DNA of 64,000 nucleotides from Anaerolineae bacterium. Lineage in GTDB: Bacteria; Chloroflexota; Anaerolineae; Aggregatilineales; Phototrophicaceae. This document shows positions 7,712 through 16,688 of this stretch, piece after piece (position 1 is the first letter of the stretch; each line of letters begins with the position of its first letter). The notes beneath the pieces are model-generated. The model was not told where the DNA came from and made no database searches. It saw only the letters and a program-made list of their open reading frames with translations. A program made the position numbers and the translations under genes. The stretch covers positions 186,001 to 250,000 of the forward strand of contig JAJEFB010000031.1 in the NCBI GenBank assembly GCA_022820665.1. Direction: 5' to 3'.

Positions 7712-9258
7712 AGCGCCGGCTCCAGATTCACTGTAAGTTTCCCAGATGGAACATAATCGCCGCAGATGGCGTCGACCGCGGCTTCAAGCGATGGCGCGCT
7801 GTCGCCGTTGCTGCAAAGAATGACGCCGGCGCCGGATATCGCCTTGGCGTCATAGGGATTGCGCAAGCAAAGCAATACTGCTCCGGGATGACGGTCAATC
7901 ATTGCCTGAGCCGCTCGCGCTTGCCAAGGCAGCATATGAGCGTTTCTGGTCGCTATGATCAAGATATCCGCCGCCGCGTCCAGCGCTTCGGCTTGAGCGA
8001 GTACCATATCAAGCTCGTTCTCTGAGCGAACAATCAAGCTTTCAGCCTGTGGCAAGCGCTCGCGGAGATATCGCGAGAGATCGGTGCCGCAATCTTGATC
8101 TTCCTCGCCAGAAAACAGTTGCGTGGCGAACTCGATGCATAATACGCGCGATCGCGGACCAGCGATGGGCAAGCGCTCGGGGGCTCGCAACAAAACCGTG
8201 CCCGCCCTGGCAGCTTTTCTGGCCAGAGAACGGTGAGTCTCACAACCGACGATCTCCAAAGGGGACCGGTCATTCAATTGATGCCGACGCTTCATCGCCC
8301 TTATGCGCGCAACGGATTTGTCAATGCGCTCAGGCGATATCCGCCCAGATTCCGCCGCCCCCAAAAGGGCATTGTAAGCGGCTTCTTGCCTGGCGCGAGA
8401 ATGCGAAAACAGCAGCATATCCACGCCCGCCAGCACCGCGAGCACGGCCGACTCGCCCGCTCCCCAGCCGTCCGTGATCGCTTTCATCTCCATGCAGTCT
8501 GTGCAGACTGCGCGATCATATCCCAATTCGCTGCGGAGCAAACCATCTATGGCGCGCGGCGATAAACTTGCCGGGTAGCGATCGTCCAATTCCTCGAACA
8601 TGACATGACTTATCATAATGCAGGGTACGTTTGCGCCGATAGCGCTGCGAAAAGGCATCAGATCTTCTTCATACAAATAGCGCAGTGATCCGGATACTTT
8701 TGCCAGCGCTTCGTGCGTATCAATCTCGCTATTGCCCAGCCCCGGAAAATGCTTGGCGGTCGAGGCGACGCCCGCCCGCTCGAAACCCTTGATCTGCGCG
8801 ATGACGAAGTCCCTGACCAGATCTTTGTCGGCGCCTGCCGATCGCGTGCCCACAGACGGATTCGCGCTCTTGTGAGCGACATCAGCGACCGGCGCGAAGT
8901 TCCAGTTGATGCCGAGGGCAGCCAATTCCCGCCCCATCATGAAAGCGATATCTTCCGCGAGTTGCATATCGCGGGAAGCGCCGAGCGCCAGCGCGCCCGG
9001 GCTCTCGCTGAAGCCAGCCCGCAACCGCGCTACAGCGCCGCCTTCTTGATCGATGCCCGCGAGGATGGGATATTTGGCCGCATTCTGGCATGAGTCCACA
9101 AGTTGCTTGACCTGCGCCGGCGATTCCACGTTGCGCGCGAAGAGATATACACCGCCGATCCGCCCGCATGCCAACCAGTCCAAAAGATAGGGAGGCGCGA
9201 CGGCGCCGTCGAATCCCACCATCAACATCTGCCCGATTTTTTCTTTCAGCTTCAGCAT
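7708..9258 (-). CDS. nagZ: beta-N-acetylhexosaminidase NagZ (GH3)
   Basis: NagZ releases GlcNAc from GlcNAc-(anhydro)MurNAc muropeptides. The 516-residue GH3 enzyme shows GIDQEGG (68-74), KHFPGLG (169-175), the Asp180-Thr181-His182 acid/base dyad, and the nucleophile Asp254 in CTDCMEM, where most homologues read TDSLEM. A C-terminal alpha/beta domain of about 170 residues follows, as in the two-domain Bacillus enzyme. No signal peptide is evident, so it may act on imported disaccharide or be released by another route. It follows the MFS gene after 9 bases and overlaps the next gene by four. Confidence 0.94.
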   Translation of the reverse strand: MLKLKEKIGQMLMVGFDGAVAPPYLLDWLACGRIGGVYLFARNVESPAQVKQLVDSCQNAAKYPILAGIDQEGGAVARLRAGFSESPGALALGASRDMQLAEDIAFMMGRELAALGINWNFAPVADVAHKSANPSVGTRSAGADKDLVRDFVIAQIKGFERAGVASTAKHFPGLGNSEIDTHEALAKVSGSLRYLYEEDLMPFRSAIGANVPCIMISHVMFEELDDRYPASLSPRAIDGLLRSELGYDRAVCTDCMEMKAITDGWGAGESAVLAVLAGVDMLLFSHSRARQEAAYNALLGAAESGRISPERIDKSVARIRAMKRRHQLNDRSPLEIVGCETHRSLARKAARAGTVLLRAPERLPIAGPRSRVLCIEFATQLFSGEEDQDCGTDLSRYLRERLPQAESLIVRSENELDMVLAQAEALDAAADILIIATRNAHMLPWQARAAQAMIDRHPGAVLLCLRNPYDAKAISGAGVILCSNGDSAPSLEAAVDAICGDYVPSGKLTVNLEPAL

Positions 9259-9267
9259 CTTATGGTC

Positions 9268-10581
9268 CTAATCCAAGCTTGCGGAGGCATTTCGCTTTTC
9301 CCACCAGACCATCAATTGATAGATCACCAGCGCAAGAAGCGCGCCCAGGAAAATGAATGCGCTGATTAACTCAATAGCAAAGTTCTCCGCGAATATCCCC
9401 GCGACGCCGGAAAGCGCCGCGCCGCCCAAGCCGGCGCAACCGACCTGGAATCCGATAGCGTTTGAGGCGTGTTCAGCGCCGACGCGCCTTGGCGTTTGCA
9501 GAATCAAAATCGGAAACTGAGCCGCCAGGCCGAAACCCAAAGCCAGCAGTCCTACGAAACTGGAAAACTCGGCAACATTGGCAAATAGTAAAAGAGCGCC
9601 GAGCACCATCAGCGCAAAGCTGATGTTCAGCAAGGTCCTGTCACCCAGGCGCAAAGCCAAAAGGCCCATGAGCATCCGGCCAATGGTGAAGCTGCCCCAA
9701 TACGCGCTGACCCATGCGCTCGACGTTTCTTGCGGAATGCCCCTTGCTTCTACAAAAAGTGTATTCGCCAGTTGCCCGGTGCCGATCTCGATGCCCCCGT
9801 ACAAGAAGAAGTAAAGCAGGCTGATCCAAACGATCGGCCGCTGCAGTGTTTCCCGCAGCGGCGCCTTTGAGTCGACTTCCTCCGCGTGGATGCCGCGCTT
9901 GCTTTTCTTTAGTTTCCATAGCGGCCGGGTGATCAGTATGGAGAGACCAAGAAGCAGGATGACGCCGCCCATGATTACGTAGCCAAACTGCCACCCTGCT
10001 TCCAGGTCGAGCACGAGGTAGGTCACGAGCCCGGGCGCGAATGTCAGCCCGATGCCCCAGCAAGCGTGCAGCCAATTCATTTGGCTGGCGCTGTAATTCG
10101 ACGCCACGAAAATATTCATGCCAGCGTCAATCGTTCCTTTGCCAATGCTGGCGATAAATGCGGCCAGCAGCAAGGCAATCCAGATTGGCGCAATGGCATA
10201 GCCCAGCATGCCCAAGCCGGCGATCAGCGGACCGCTAACCAAGACCGAGGCGATGCTGAATCTGTTGATCAAGGAACCACATAAAAATGCCGCTATCAGC
10301 CCGCCAAGCATTGCGGCGCTTAACAGCGTGCCCAATGAATCCAGCGAGACAGCGAACGTGGGCTGTATGAAGGTCCAGGCAATATTCAGCAGGCCCGTGG
10401 CCAAGCCGATGGCGACGAAAACCAGATAGGCGATCAGAATAGGGACTGACTTTTCGATCTTCAAGCCGGCTCGATTCTCTTGATGTGATGGGGATATCAT
10501 ACCTTGTAGCGGATTGCGCGCCATGGTGCGATGCCCGGGCAGGGCAATCGCTTCAAAATCATTTTGTGTCGATCGCCCCAC
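9268..10581 (-). CDS. MFS permease, likely importer for cell-wall sugars
   Basis: A 437-residue major facilitator protein with about 12 hydrophobic segments beginning near residue 46 (PILIAYLVFVAIGLATG). The middle cytosolic loop (about 225-250) is basic and charged. It is the first gene of the recycling operon, 9 bases before nagZ, so it probably imports GlcNAc, MurNAc or the GlcNAc-MurNAc disaccharide instead of the PTS used by Bacillus. The GTG start at 10581 is the longest choice; an ATG at 10500 (MISPSHQ, preceded by AAGG) leaves all helices intact and may be the true start. The substrate is inferred from context only. Confidence 0.8.
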   Translation of the reverse strand: MGRSTQNDFEAIALPGHRTMARNPLQGMISPSHQENRAGLKIEKSVPILIAYLVFVAIGLATGLLNIAWTFIQPTFAVSLDSLGTLLSAAMLGGLIAAFLCGSLINRFSIASVLVSGPLIAGLGMLGYAIAPIWIALLLAAFIASIGKGTIDAGMNIFVASNYSASQMNWLHACWGIGLTFAPGLVTYLVLDLEAGWQFGYVIMGGVILLLGLSILITRPLWKLKKSKRGIHAEEVDSKAPLRETLQRPIVWISLLYFFLYGGIEIGTGQLANTLFVEARGIPQETSSAWVSAYWGSFTIGRMLMGLLALRLGDRTLLNISFALMVLGALLLFANVAEFSSFVGLLALGFGLAAQFPILILQTPRRVGAEHASNAIGFQVGCAGLGGAALSGVAGIFAENFAIELISAFIFLGALLALVIYQLMVWWEKRNASASLD

Positions 10582-10656
10582 AAATCATCCAAAAAGGCGG
10601 CTTTTGCCCTTGAAATGCCCCCCTGAGATACCCTAGCTCTCCCCCTAAATTCCATA

Positions 10657-10683
10657 ACTGTATAGACACCGTATAGATACAGT
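10657..10683. promoter_or_regulatory. inverted repeat upstream of the recycling operon (candidate operator)
   Basis: A perfect 7-base inverted repeat ACTGTAT / ATACAGT is separated by 13 bases and also contains the direct repeat GTATAGA twice. It lies 75-180 bases upstream of the MFS gene, depending on the start used. The symmetry resembles a dimeric repressor site. No regulator gene is adjacent. Confidence 0.4.
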
Positions 10684-11085
10684 CCGTTTTTTCGGAGGGG
10701 ACTTTTTTGAGCCGGCGCTGAAGAGGGAATAGGCGGGCCGCATGCGCTGGGCGCCGAGATTCAGTGCCTGAGATAATTGATCCATAGGGGTAGCGTATCA
10801 TCATTTTGAATAGAAAAGGTGAACAAATGGTCGCGGTTTTTCGAGATTGCCGAAAAGCGGTTTCGGGGGTTTCGGCGGGTCGCGTCGGTCGCGTAGACAC
10901 TGACCGCCGACACTGACCGTCGGTCGCTCGCCCGTGTTTGTCATGGTCTGAGACTTGGCAAGCGGCCCTGGAGATTAGGAGAAGTTACCGAAGGCGCGCA
11001 TAATTTCAATTTGAAGCGATTGTCCTGGATGCCCGGGCTATCGCAATTGCCTTCGCCGGATTGCCATGCCAGGATTGATCATACG
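10684..11085. other. intergenic region with a short repeat
   Basis: No convincing gene was seen. A poorly shaped AGTCC/GGACT stem followed by six T lies at 10681-10709. A copy of the GTCGCGTAGACAC-type repeat lies at 10887-10914. The MOSC gene ends at the right edge. Confidence 0.5.
10887..10914 (+). repeat. dispersed repeat family C, copy 1
   Basis: Contains GGTCGCGTAGACAC followed by TGACCGCCGACAC. Near-identical blocks lie at 49478-49505 and, in the opposite orientation, at 11775-11799. A degenerate one lies near 55843-55870. All are intergenic. Confidence 0.6.
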
Positions 11086-11694
11086 CTAGGATGAGTCCGC
11101 TCGGTAAACCGCGTCGCCTATTCGGACAATTGCTTCTTCCGCGGCCGATTCAACTTCCGTGTAATAGCCGCGCAAGCCGCCGCTCAAGAGCTTAAGATCG
11201 GACTGAGTCTCTCTCGGCGACAGGGCGGGACGATTGCGCGCGTATCGGACGAAAGGTTCGCAAGGTGGGATCGGCTTGATGTCGCTCAAGTAAATCAAGG
11301 AATCATGAATTCGTGACCGTATAGCCAGCCTCTGCCCAAGCGCTGGCGGCGAAACCAGCTGGTCGGACTTGATGATGATATTCTCGCCAGCGCTCCCCTC
11401 CCGCAGATGCTTGCCGAATTCTTTTCGCATCTGCTGATAGTGACCGGTAAAGCCGATGCTAATCTTGTTGTCGCCGCGGAATCTGGACTGTGGGTGGCGC
11501 AAGTGATGCACGTCCAAATATGCCATTTCTTTCTTGAGAAAATCAAGGATGCCGACAATGCCGAAAGTCGTCAGCCGAATCTCCTGCAACACCATGATAC
11601 CGGAAGGATCATATACAGTCTTCTTGTCATTGACCTGTGTCTTTAACGGGTTCTGCTGAATCTGCAATTGTTCGATTGTTCCAATTTTTTCCAT
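11086..11694 (-). CDS. MOSC-domain protein
   Basis: A 202-residue soluble protein resembling MOSC (molybdenum-cofactor sulfurase C-terminal) domains: GDNKISIGFTGHYQQMR (about 95-111), FGKHLREGSAGENIII (about 113-128), the beta-strand LGQRLAIRSRI and a final PCEPFVRYAR. The usual MOSC cysteine may be the one in IPPCEPF. MOSC proteins bind sulfur carriers or the molybdenum cofactor; the partner is not visible here. It stands alone between two repeat-containing spacers. The assignment rests on motif order and is moderately sure. Confidence 0.62.
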   Translation of the reverse strand: MEKIGTIEQLQIQQNPLKTQVNDKKTVYDPSGIMVLQEIRLTTFGIVGILDFLKKEMAYLDVHHLRHPQSRFRGDNKISIGFTGHYQQMRKEFGKHLREGSAGENIIIKSDQLVSPPALGQRLAIRSRIHDSLIYLSDIKPIPPCEPFVRYARNRPALSPRETQSDLKLLSGGLRGYYTEVESAAEEAIVRIGDAVYRADSS

Positions 11695-12071
11695 ATTTGT
11701 AATTTCTTATGCCGTTCCCTAAGTCGAAATCGACCCTGATTGTACATCACCGGTCAATAAATTTCTCCGTGCCTGCGGTCGGTGTCTACGCGACCTACCA
11801 GGCCGCCCGAAAACACCATCTACAATCACGTCGAAACACGTACGGGCGAGCCGGCGACTCGCCCAGATCATACCCCTCTGTGCTCTCTGTGCCTCTGCGG
11901 TCAATTTTCAGTTTGATTATATATCCTTCTAGTAACACCATTTTGAAGTAATTGCCCTGCTTCGCTGACGAAGACGCTATATGCTAAACTCAACTAGAGA
12001 ACGAAACTTAAGTCCAAGCAGCGAATACCCCACCAACAGATTCCGGAGCCAGGTAGCCGAAAGTTCAAGCC
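11695..12071. other. intergenic region with two repeat fragments
   Basis: No gene is supported. The spacer holds a reversed copy of repeat family C (11775-11799) and a fragment of the CTCTGTG/CTCTGCGG repeat (11874-11900), which belongs to the same type as the larger element at 35076-35158. The rest is AT-richer upstream sequence for the phosphotransferase gene. Confidence 0.5.
11775..11799 (-). repeat. dispersed repeat family C, copy 2 (inverted)
   Basis: Read on the minus strand it contains GGTAGGTCGCGTAGACACC and then CGACCGC, matching the copies at 10887 and 49478. Confidence 0.55.
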
Positions 12072-13145
12072 ATGTGCGCGCAACAAATGAACGATTTGGG
12101 GGATCCACGGCCAGACGAAGGTCTTGACGAAGCGAGCCTCGCCGCCTTTCTAGCCGGCAAGCTGGAAGGCGCGGAGCAGCCGATGACTGTGCGGCAATTC
12201 ACGGGTGGCATGGCAAACTTGACCTATTTGCTGCGTTTCGGCGACGCGCGGGAATACGTTCTCCGGCGGCCGCCCATAGGCCATTACGCGCCGACAGCGC
12301 ATGATATGTCCCGCGAATACCGAGTGCTTTCCGTGCTGCATCCCGTTTTCCGCTTTGCGCCGCGCATCTACCTGTATGTCGAAGACGCAAGTGTCATCGG
12401 TGCCCCTTTTCTTATCATGGAGCGACGAAAAGGCATCGTCGTGCGTCGCGCCATGCCCGCGAGCTTCGCCGCTATGCCAAATGCGGCGCGCTTGCTAAGC
12501 GAAGCGCTGGTGGATGTACTGGTCGACTTCCATGCTGTCGATTACGGCTCAATCGGGCTTTCGGAACTTGGTAGACCGGCCGGCTTTATCAGCCGTCAAG
12601 TAGAAGGCTGGTATCGGCGCTGGAACGCGGCAAAGCTTGAAGACAGTTCCGTCGTCGAGGAGCTTTATGCCTGGCTCGTCGACAACATGCCGGAATCGCC
12701 TTCCCCTGCCTTGGTGCATAATGATTACAAGCTGGACAACACAATCTTCGCTCCTGATGATCCATCAGCGATGAGGGCGCTATTGGATTGGGATATGTGC
12801 ACGCTTGGCGATCCCTTGCTTGATTTGGCGACATTGCTGACATACTGGAGCGAGCCCGGCGATCCGGAACACCTCTTGCTGTTGACGCCGATGCCGACCG
12901 GGGACTACGATTTTCTCACAAGGAAGCAAATCATCGCCAGATATGCCGAACGCAGCGGCCGCGACGTGGGAGACATTCGCTTTTATCAGGCTTTGGCGCA
13001 CTTCAGATGGATGGTCTTCATGCAGCAGATGCATTTTCGCTACGTCCAGGGAATGACCAAGGACCATCGCTTCAAGCGCTTGGATGAAACAGCCGCGCTG
13101 TTGGCGATAAGCGCCCTGCAAGCTTCGCGTGGCGAGTTCGCCTAG
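12072..13145 (+). CDS. aminoglycoside-phosphotransferase-like kinase (ACAD10/11 N-domain type)
   Basis: A 357-residue protein with the APH kinase-like fold: TGGMANLTYLLRF (about 45-57), the lysine-site block YVLRRPPIGHYAPTAHDMSREYRVL, HNDYKLDN as catalytic loop near residue 216, and LLDWDMCTLGDPLLDLA near 238-254. The VLRRPPxG and AHDMSREYRVL blocks are characteristic of the kinase domain of mammalian ACAD10/11, which phosphorylates 4-hydroxyacyl-CoA. Stand-alone bacterial homologues are annotated only as phosphotransferases. It is more likely a metabolic kinase than a resistance enzyme. No acyl-CoA dehydrogenase gene is adjacent. Confidence 0.82.
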   Translation: MCAQQMNDLGDPRPDEGLDEASLAAFLAGKLEGAEQPMTVRQFTGGMANLTYLLRFGDAREYVLRRPPIGHYAPTAHDMSREYRVLSVLHPVFRFAPRIYLYVEDASVIGAPFLIMERRKGIVVRRAMPASFAAMPNAARLLSEALVDVLVDFHAVDYGSIGLSELGRPAGFISRQVEGWYRRWNAAKLEDSSVVEELYAWLVDNMPESPSPALVHNDYKLDNTIFAPDDPSAMRALLDWDMCTLGDPLLDLATLLTYWSEPGDPEHLLLLTPMPTGDYDFLTRKQIIARYAERSGRDVGDIRFYQALAHFRWMVFMQQMHFRYVQGMTKDHRFKRLDETAALLAISALQASRGEFA

Positions 13146-13154
13146 GACGCGGCC

Positions 13155-13883
13155 TCAAAGGAATTCGATGGTATCGGCTGTGGACTTTTCGATCTCGGCG
13201 TAATGTCCGCGTAAATGGGCGTATTCGTCGGGAATCGTTGCGGCGAGTTGATACATGGCTTCGTGAATCATCTGCGAAAGAACTTGGCGCGGTATGCGCT
13301 TCTGTCCTCCGGTGCGAAATCGGAATCCTTTGCCAAATACCACCTTCGCGTAAGCGCGGCGGAGGCGCTTCATGCGCGCTTTCCAGCTTTCGGCGCCGCA
13401 AATGGCTGTGGGAACGATAACAGCATCGGATTTGGTCGCAACGTAAGCCAGTCCGTCCTTGCCCGGCTGCAAGCCCCCGGCGTGGCGCGTGCCTTCCGGC
13501 GCCATCAACACCAGTTGTCCGCTTTGTAGCAGGGCGATAGTTTGCATGAGCGCTTTGCGGTCATAATCGCCACGATGGATCGGGAAGTGTCCCCATTGCC
13601 GCAGGAACCAGCCCACAACGGGAATCCGGAAGTTTTCGATTTTTGAGAGCGAGATCGTGTAGCGGAAAGGAATGCTGGCTGTCACGACGATTGGATCCAA
13701 GTAGGATATGTGGTTTATCATGAGCGACGCGCTGCCGTGGCGGGGGACATTTTCCAGCCCTTCGACCTCGACCTTGCAAAAACTGGGAACTGCCGCTCTC
13801 AGCATGGGAAGGAGAATTCGCCGGCGCTTGTCATATTCTGGCTGGCGGGCTATGTACTCCTCAATGCTCAGTTCGGTGGGCAT
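13155..13883 (-). CDS. plsC: 1-acyl-sn-glycerol-3-phosphate acyltransferase family (PlsC-like)
   Basis: A 242-residue acyltransferase of phospholipid synthesis acting at the membrane face. The catalytic motif NHISYLD (Asn57, His58, Asp63) and the phosphate-binding APEGTRH (Glu130-Gly-Thr-Arg) are both present, with FPIHRG between them. It converges with the phosphotransferase gene and lies downstream of the pseudouridine synthase gene with a 17-base gap, so the two may be co-transcribed. Acyl-donor specificity is unknown. Confidence 0.88.
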   Translation of the reverse strand: MPTELSIEEYIARQPEYDKRRRILLPMLRAAVPSFCKVEVEGLENVPRHGSASLMINHISYLDPIVVTASIPFRYTISLSKIENFRIPVVGWFLRQWGHFPIHRGDYDRKALMQTIALLQSGQLVLMAPEGTRHAGGLQPGKDGLAYVATKSDAVIVPTAICGAESWKARMKRLRRAYAKVVFGKGFRFRTGGQKRIPRQVLSQMIHEAMYQLAATIPDEYAHLRGHYAEIEKSTADTIEFL

Positions 13884-13900
13884 GCGCAGTTTCTTGGGAA

Positions 13901-14677
13901 TTAGCTATTCTTGCGCTGCTTGCGCTCGCGCCGTTTTCGGCGGATTTCCGCCAGTTCGTTGGCTGGGGTCATCATCGCGTCGACCTCGCTTTGGTCCAGT
14001 TGATACCAGGCGCCCTTGCGCAAGGTGCCCAATCCGAGTTGACCGATGTGCGTGCGGACCAAGCGAATCACAGGATGACCCAGGATAGAAGCGACCCGGC
14101 GGATCTGGCGCTTGCGTCCTTCGACCATGACAATCCGCAAGGTGCTGGATCGTCTGTTGGATTCCAATACCCTGGCGGAGCACGCCGCGGTACGGCTGTT
14201 GTCCAGCCAGATGCCAGATTCCCATTTTTCAATCGTTTCGCGCCGGATTCTGCCCTTGACCGTGACCTTGTAGGTCTTGGTGTGTTCAAATCGCGGATGC
14301 GTCACTTTGTTGGCCAATTTCCCGTCGTTGGTCAAGATCATCAAGCCCTCGCTGTCGGCGTCAAGGCGTCCGATGGTGAAGAGATGCCCAGGCAAATCTA
14401 TCAGTTCGCGTATAGTGGGACGGCTATCGTCAGGCGGCGATTCGTTTGTCGAGAGCACGCCTTTTGGCTTGTTTACGACGATATAGAGTGGATCAAACGC
14501 GCCTCCGATGCGTTCCCCGTCCACCAGGATGATATCTTTCTGCGGATCCGCTTTAGCCCCGAGCTCGATGACCTTGCCGTTCACCCGCACACGGCCCGCG
14601 CGAATAATCTCTTCGCATTTGCGGCGCGATCCGATATCGGCTTGAGCCATGATTTTCTGCACACGTTCAAATGTCAT
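13901..14677 (-). CDS. rluB: 23S rRNA pseudouridine synthase, RsuA/RluB family
   Basis: A 258-residue enzyme that isomerises uridine in ribosomal RNA. An N-terminal S4 RNA-binding domain (about 2-60, VQKIMAQADIGSRRKCEEII) is followed by the catalytic domain with GRLDADSEGLMILTNDG and the nucleophile Asp106. The C-terminal tail is lysine/arginine rich (RRKRRERKQRKNS). Length and architecture fit RluB better than RluE or RluF, but the family members are hard to separate by eye. Confidence 0.88.
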   Translation of the reverse strand: MTFERVQKIMAQADIGSRRKCEEIIRAGRVRVNGKVIELGAKADPQKDIILVDGERIGGAFDPLYIVVNKPKGVLSTNESPPDDSRPTIRELIDLPGHLFTIGRLDADSEGLMILTNDGKLANKVTHPRFEHTKTYKVTVKGRIRRETIEKWESGIWLDNSRTAACSARVLESNRRSSTLRIVMVEGRKRQIRRVASILGHPVIRLVRTHIGQLGLGTLRKGAWYQLDQSEVDAMMTPANELAEIRRKRRERKQRKNS

Positions 14678-14836
14678 GCTGGATTGTCTTCGCTTGTGTT
14701 ATGGAGACGCGCTGGTGAAGGGATCATAGGAAACTCGCGCGCTCCCGGCTAGGGTTAATCGACGATATTAGACGCATTAGCCCGTGCAAACGGAAAGGTG
14801 AAGAAGAATATGCCCGGCGAAATCGCGCTGAACTCG

Positions 14837-16459
14837 TCATTCGGTCGACTTGTCGGTCACAATGAATTGCAGTGGAATCCCCAATAGCAGGCGTGTTTGC
14901 GCCACCAGGGTGGGCAGCGCAACAACAAACAATGTCAACACCAGCATAAAAGGGATGCTCAACAACTCTTGCAGGCTCTCCACGAAAGTGTAGGGACCGT
15001 CTCGCGGCGGCCGGATGCGATAGTCCTGGATTTGAAAGACGATGACAAGGATGATCATGGTGATGCCAGAAATCGCCAAAAGGATCCAGGCAGGGTGGCT
15101 TCCGGACAATCCATCAACGACATAGGACAGCTTGTCCGAAGCGGCGATCAAGGTATCCATCTGTATTGGCGCGATCTCGGGATGAAACAGTACAGGCAAT
15201 TGCGATCCAACCGTCAGGATTATCCAGCCGGCGCCAGCCAGCAAGATATCATGGGCGATCCTGAGCAGCAGCTTCAACGAGTTGAAGGATACAACATGTG
15301 GATTCTCAATTAACTTGGCCAGCATGTAACCGACCTCTTTGCTCCCCCAGGCATGGCGCAGCGTCTGTGTATAGCGGTTCTTGACGGAACGAAAGATGTT
15401 GGAACCTGTGGTCGAGTCCGCGAGGAAGGGCAGGAAAATGTGCTGCAGAGAAACTTTGCCGCCTGTCGCGAAATATGCCTTGATCAACATGTGCCATTCA
15501 TCGGCGATAACGTCAGTATCCCAGTTGCCGCTTTGTTCGAGCAGTTTCAGGCTGAGCGAATAGGAGGACATCGGCATCGCCATCCACCAAGGCGCTGCCA
15601 GGTAAGCCATCTCAAAGGCTGTGGCATAGGTGTTGATAATGCGCATCAAGGGGTTGACTTGCCATATATTGCCGTGATAGCGAATTGGCGCTTGCCAAAA
15701 GGTGCGATGTCTGTCCTTGCTTGCGGCGAAGAAATAGGTGAGAGCTGCAAAGTGCTTCGGGTGCCAGCGGGTGTCGGCGTCCATAGTCGTCACGACGATG
15801 TTATCGATATCCAGATTTTCCGGCTCAATTACCTTGTCGAAGTACCATTTGACCGCCCAAGACAGGTTGGCCGACTTGCATTGCATTTCGCCGATCAAGC
15901 CGCGAGGATGGACCGTGTAATAGACATTGGCAAAATGAGCGGTGTAATGGCGCTGCAGAAAACGCGCTTTGCGATAGCTATTCGGTTCTCCGCCTTCCAT
16001 TGCCAGGATGATCGAGATTTGCGTTTTCGCGTTGTGCTGCTGCCGGAGTTGGTTCAGCGTTCTACTGAGAACCTCCAGCGATTCTTTGTAATTGGGGATG
16101 ATTACGAGGTGATGCACTTCCTCCCAGGCGACGCCAACCTCGTCCTCAATTTCCAGGTACTTTTGATACCAGTCAATCGCCTCCCAGGTATTGACCTTGC
16201 GATTGCCCAACCCGTTGGCGATGCCGGCGAATAAGAACCTGAGCGCGGAATAGAGCGCTACAAATGCGGCTGTCAGCATCAGAGTTAGCGGAAAGGCGAC
16301 TGCGCTTGCGATTGAGAGCAGCAAAGCCAGCCAGGCGATAAACCCCGGGATTCCGTCAAGAACGCGTTCGGGAATCGGCGGAAGCGGAGCGCCACCCCAA
16401 ATCGAACGGCCTACTTCGGACGGATAAGGCTGTCGTTGATCGTCGGATGTGTAGGGCAC
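14837..16459 (-). CDS. membrane glycosyltransferase family 2 protein
   Basis: A 540-residue membrane protein. Two helices (about 38-58 and 60-80) precede a GT-A domain with VIIPNYKES (119-127), AMEGGEP, the metal motif DAD (Asp227-Ala-Asp229) and ADEWH near residue 340. Four further hydrophobic segments fill the last 170 residues. The layout resembles processive GT2 enzymes such as cellulose and hyaluronan synthases, but the QxxRW motif of processive enzymes is not evident; RHAW appears instead. It likely acts at the cytoplasmic membrane in lipid or surface-glycan synthesis. It lies downstream of ddl with a 229-base spacer. Confidence 0.8.
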   Translation of the reverse strand: MPYTSDDQRQPYPSEVGRSIWGGAPLPPIPERVLDGIPGFIAWLALLLSIASAVAFPLTLMLTAAFVALYSALRFLFAGIANGLGNRKVNTWEAIDWYQKYLEIEDEVGVAWEEVHHLVIIPNYKESLEVLSRTLNQLRQQHNAKTQISIILAMEGGEPNSYRKARFLQRHYTAHFANVYYTVHPRGLIGEMQCKSANLSWAVKWYFDKVIEPENLDIDNIVVTTMDADTRWHPKHFAALTYFFAASKDRHRTFWQAPIRYHGNIWQVNPLMRIINTYATAFEMAYLAAPWWMAMPMSSYSLSLKLLEQSGNWDTDVIADEWHMLIKAYFATGGKVSLQHIFLPFLADSTTGSNIFRSVKNRYTQTLRHAWGSKEVGYMLAKLIENPHVVSFNSLKLLLRIAHDILLAGAGWIILTVGSQLPVLFHPEIAPIQMDTLIAASDKLSYVVDGLSGSHPAWILLAISGITMIILVIVFQIQDYRIRPPRDGPYTFVESLQELLSIPFMLVLTLFVVALPTLVAQTRLLLGIPLQFIVTDKSTE

Positions 16460-16688
16460 AAATATCTTGTCGGCGTATTAGCTGTCCCAATCGCCTAAAT
16501 CATAGCATACAGCATATTGCCAACAAGCCAAAATCAGGTCCGGAGGATGCCTGGCGCGCTGTACTGTTCATGCAAATTGCGGCGCTCCTGCGACGAGCAG
16601 GCATGCTATTTTGCGCGAGCGCGACATTCCTGGAGCTTTTTCGTCGGTTGCGCGCCGAGGGGCTCTTAACGCAATCCAGCGGAGCAGG

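Noticed and set aside
10681..10709. AGTCC/GGACT stem with a T run as a terminator
   Set aside because: The stem is only five base pairs with a large loop, so it was not called.
15353..16234. 293-codon open frame on the plus strand
   Set aside because: Antisense to the GT2 glycosyltransferase; composition is a mirror of that gene.
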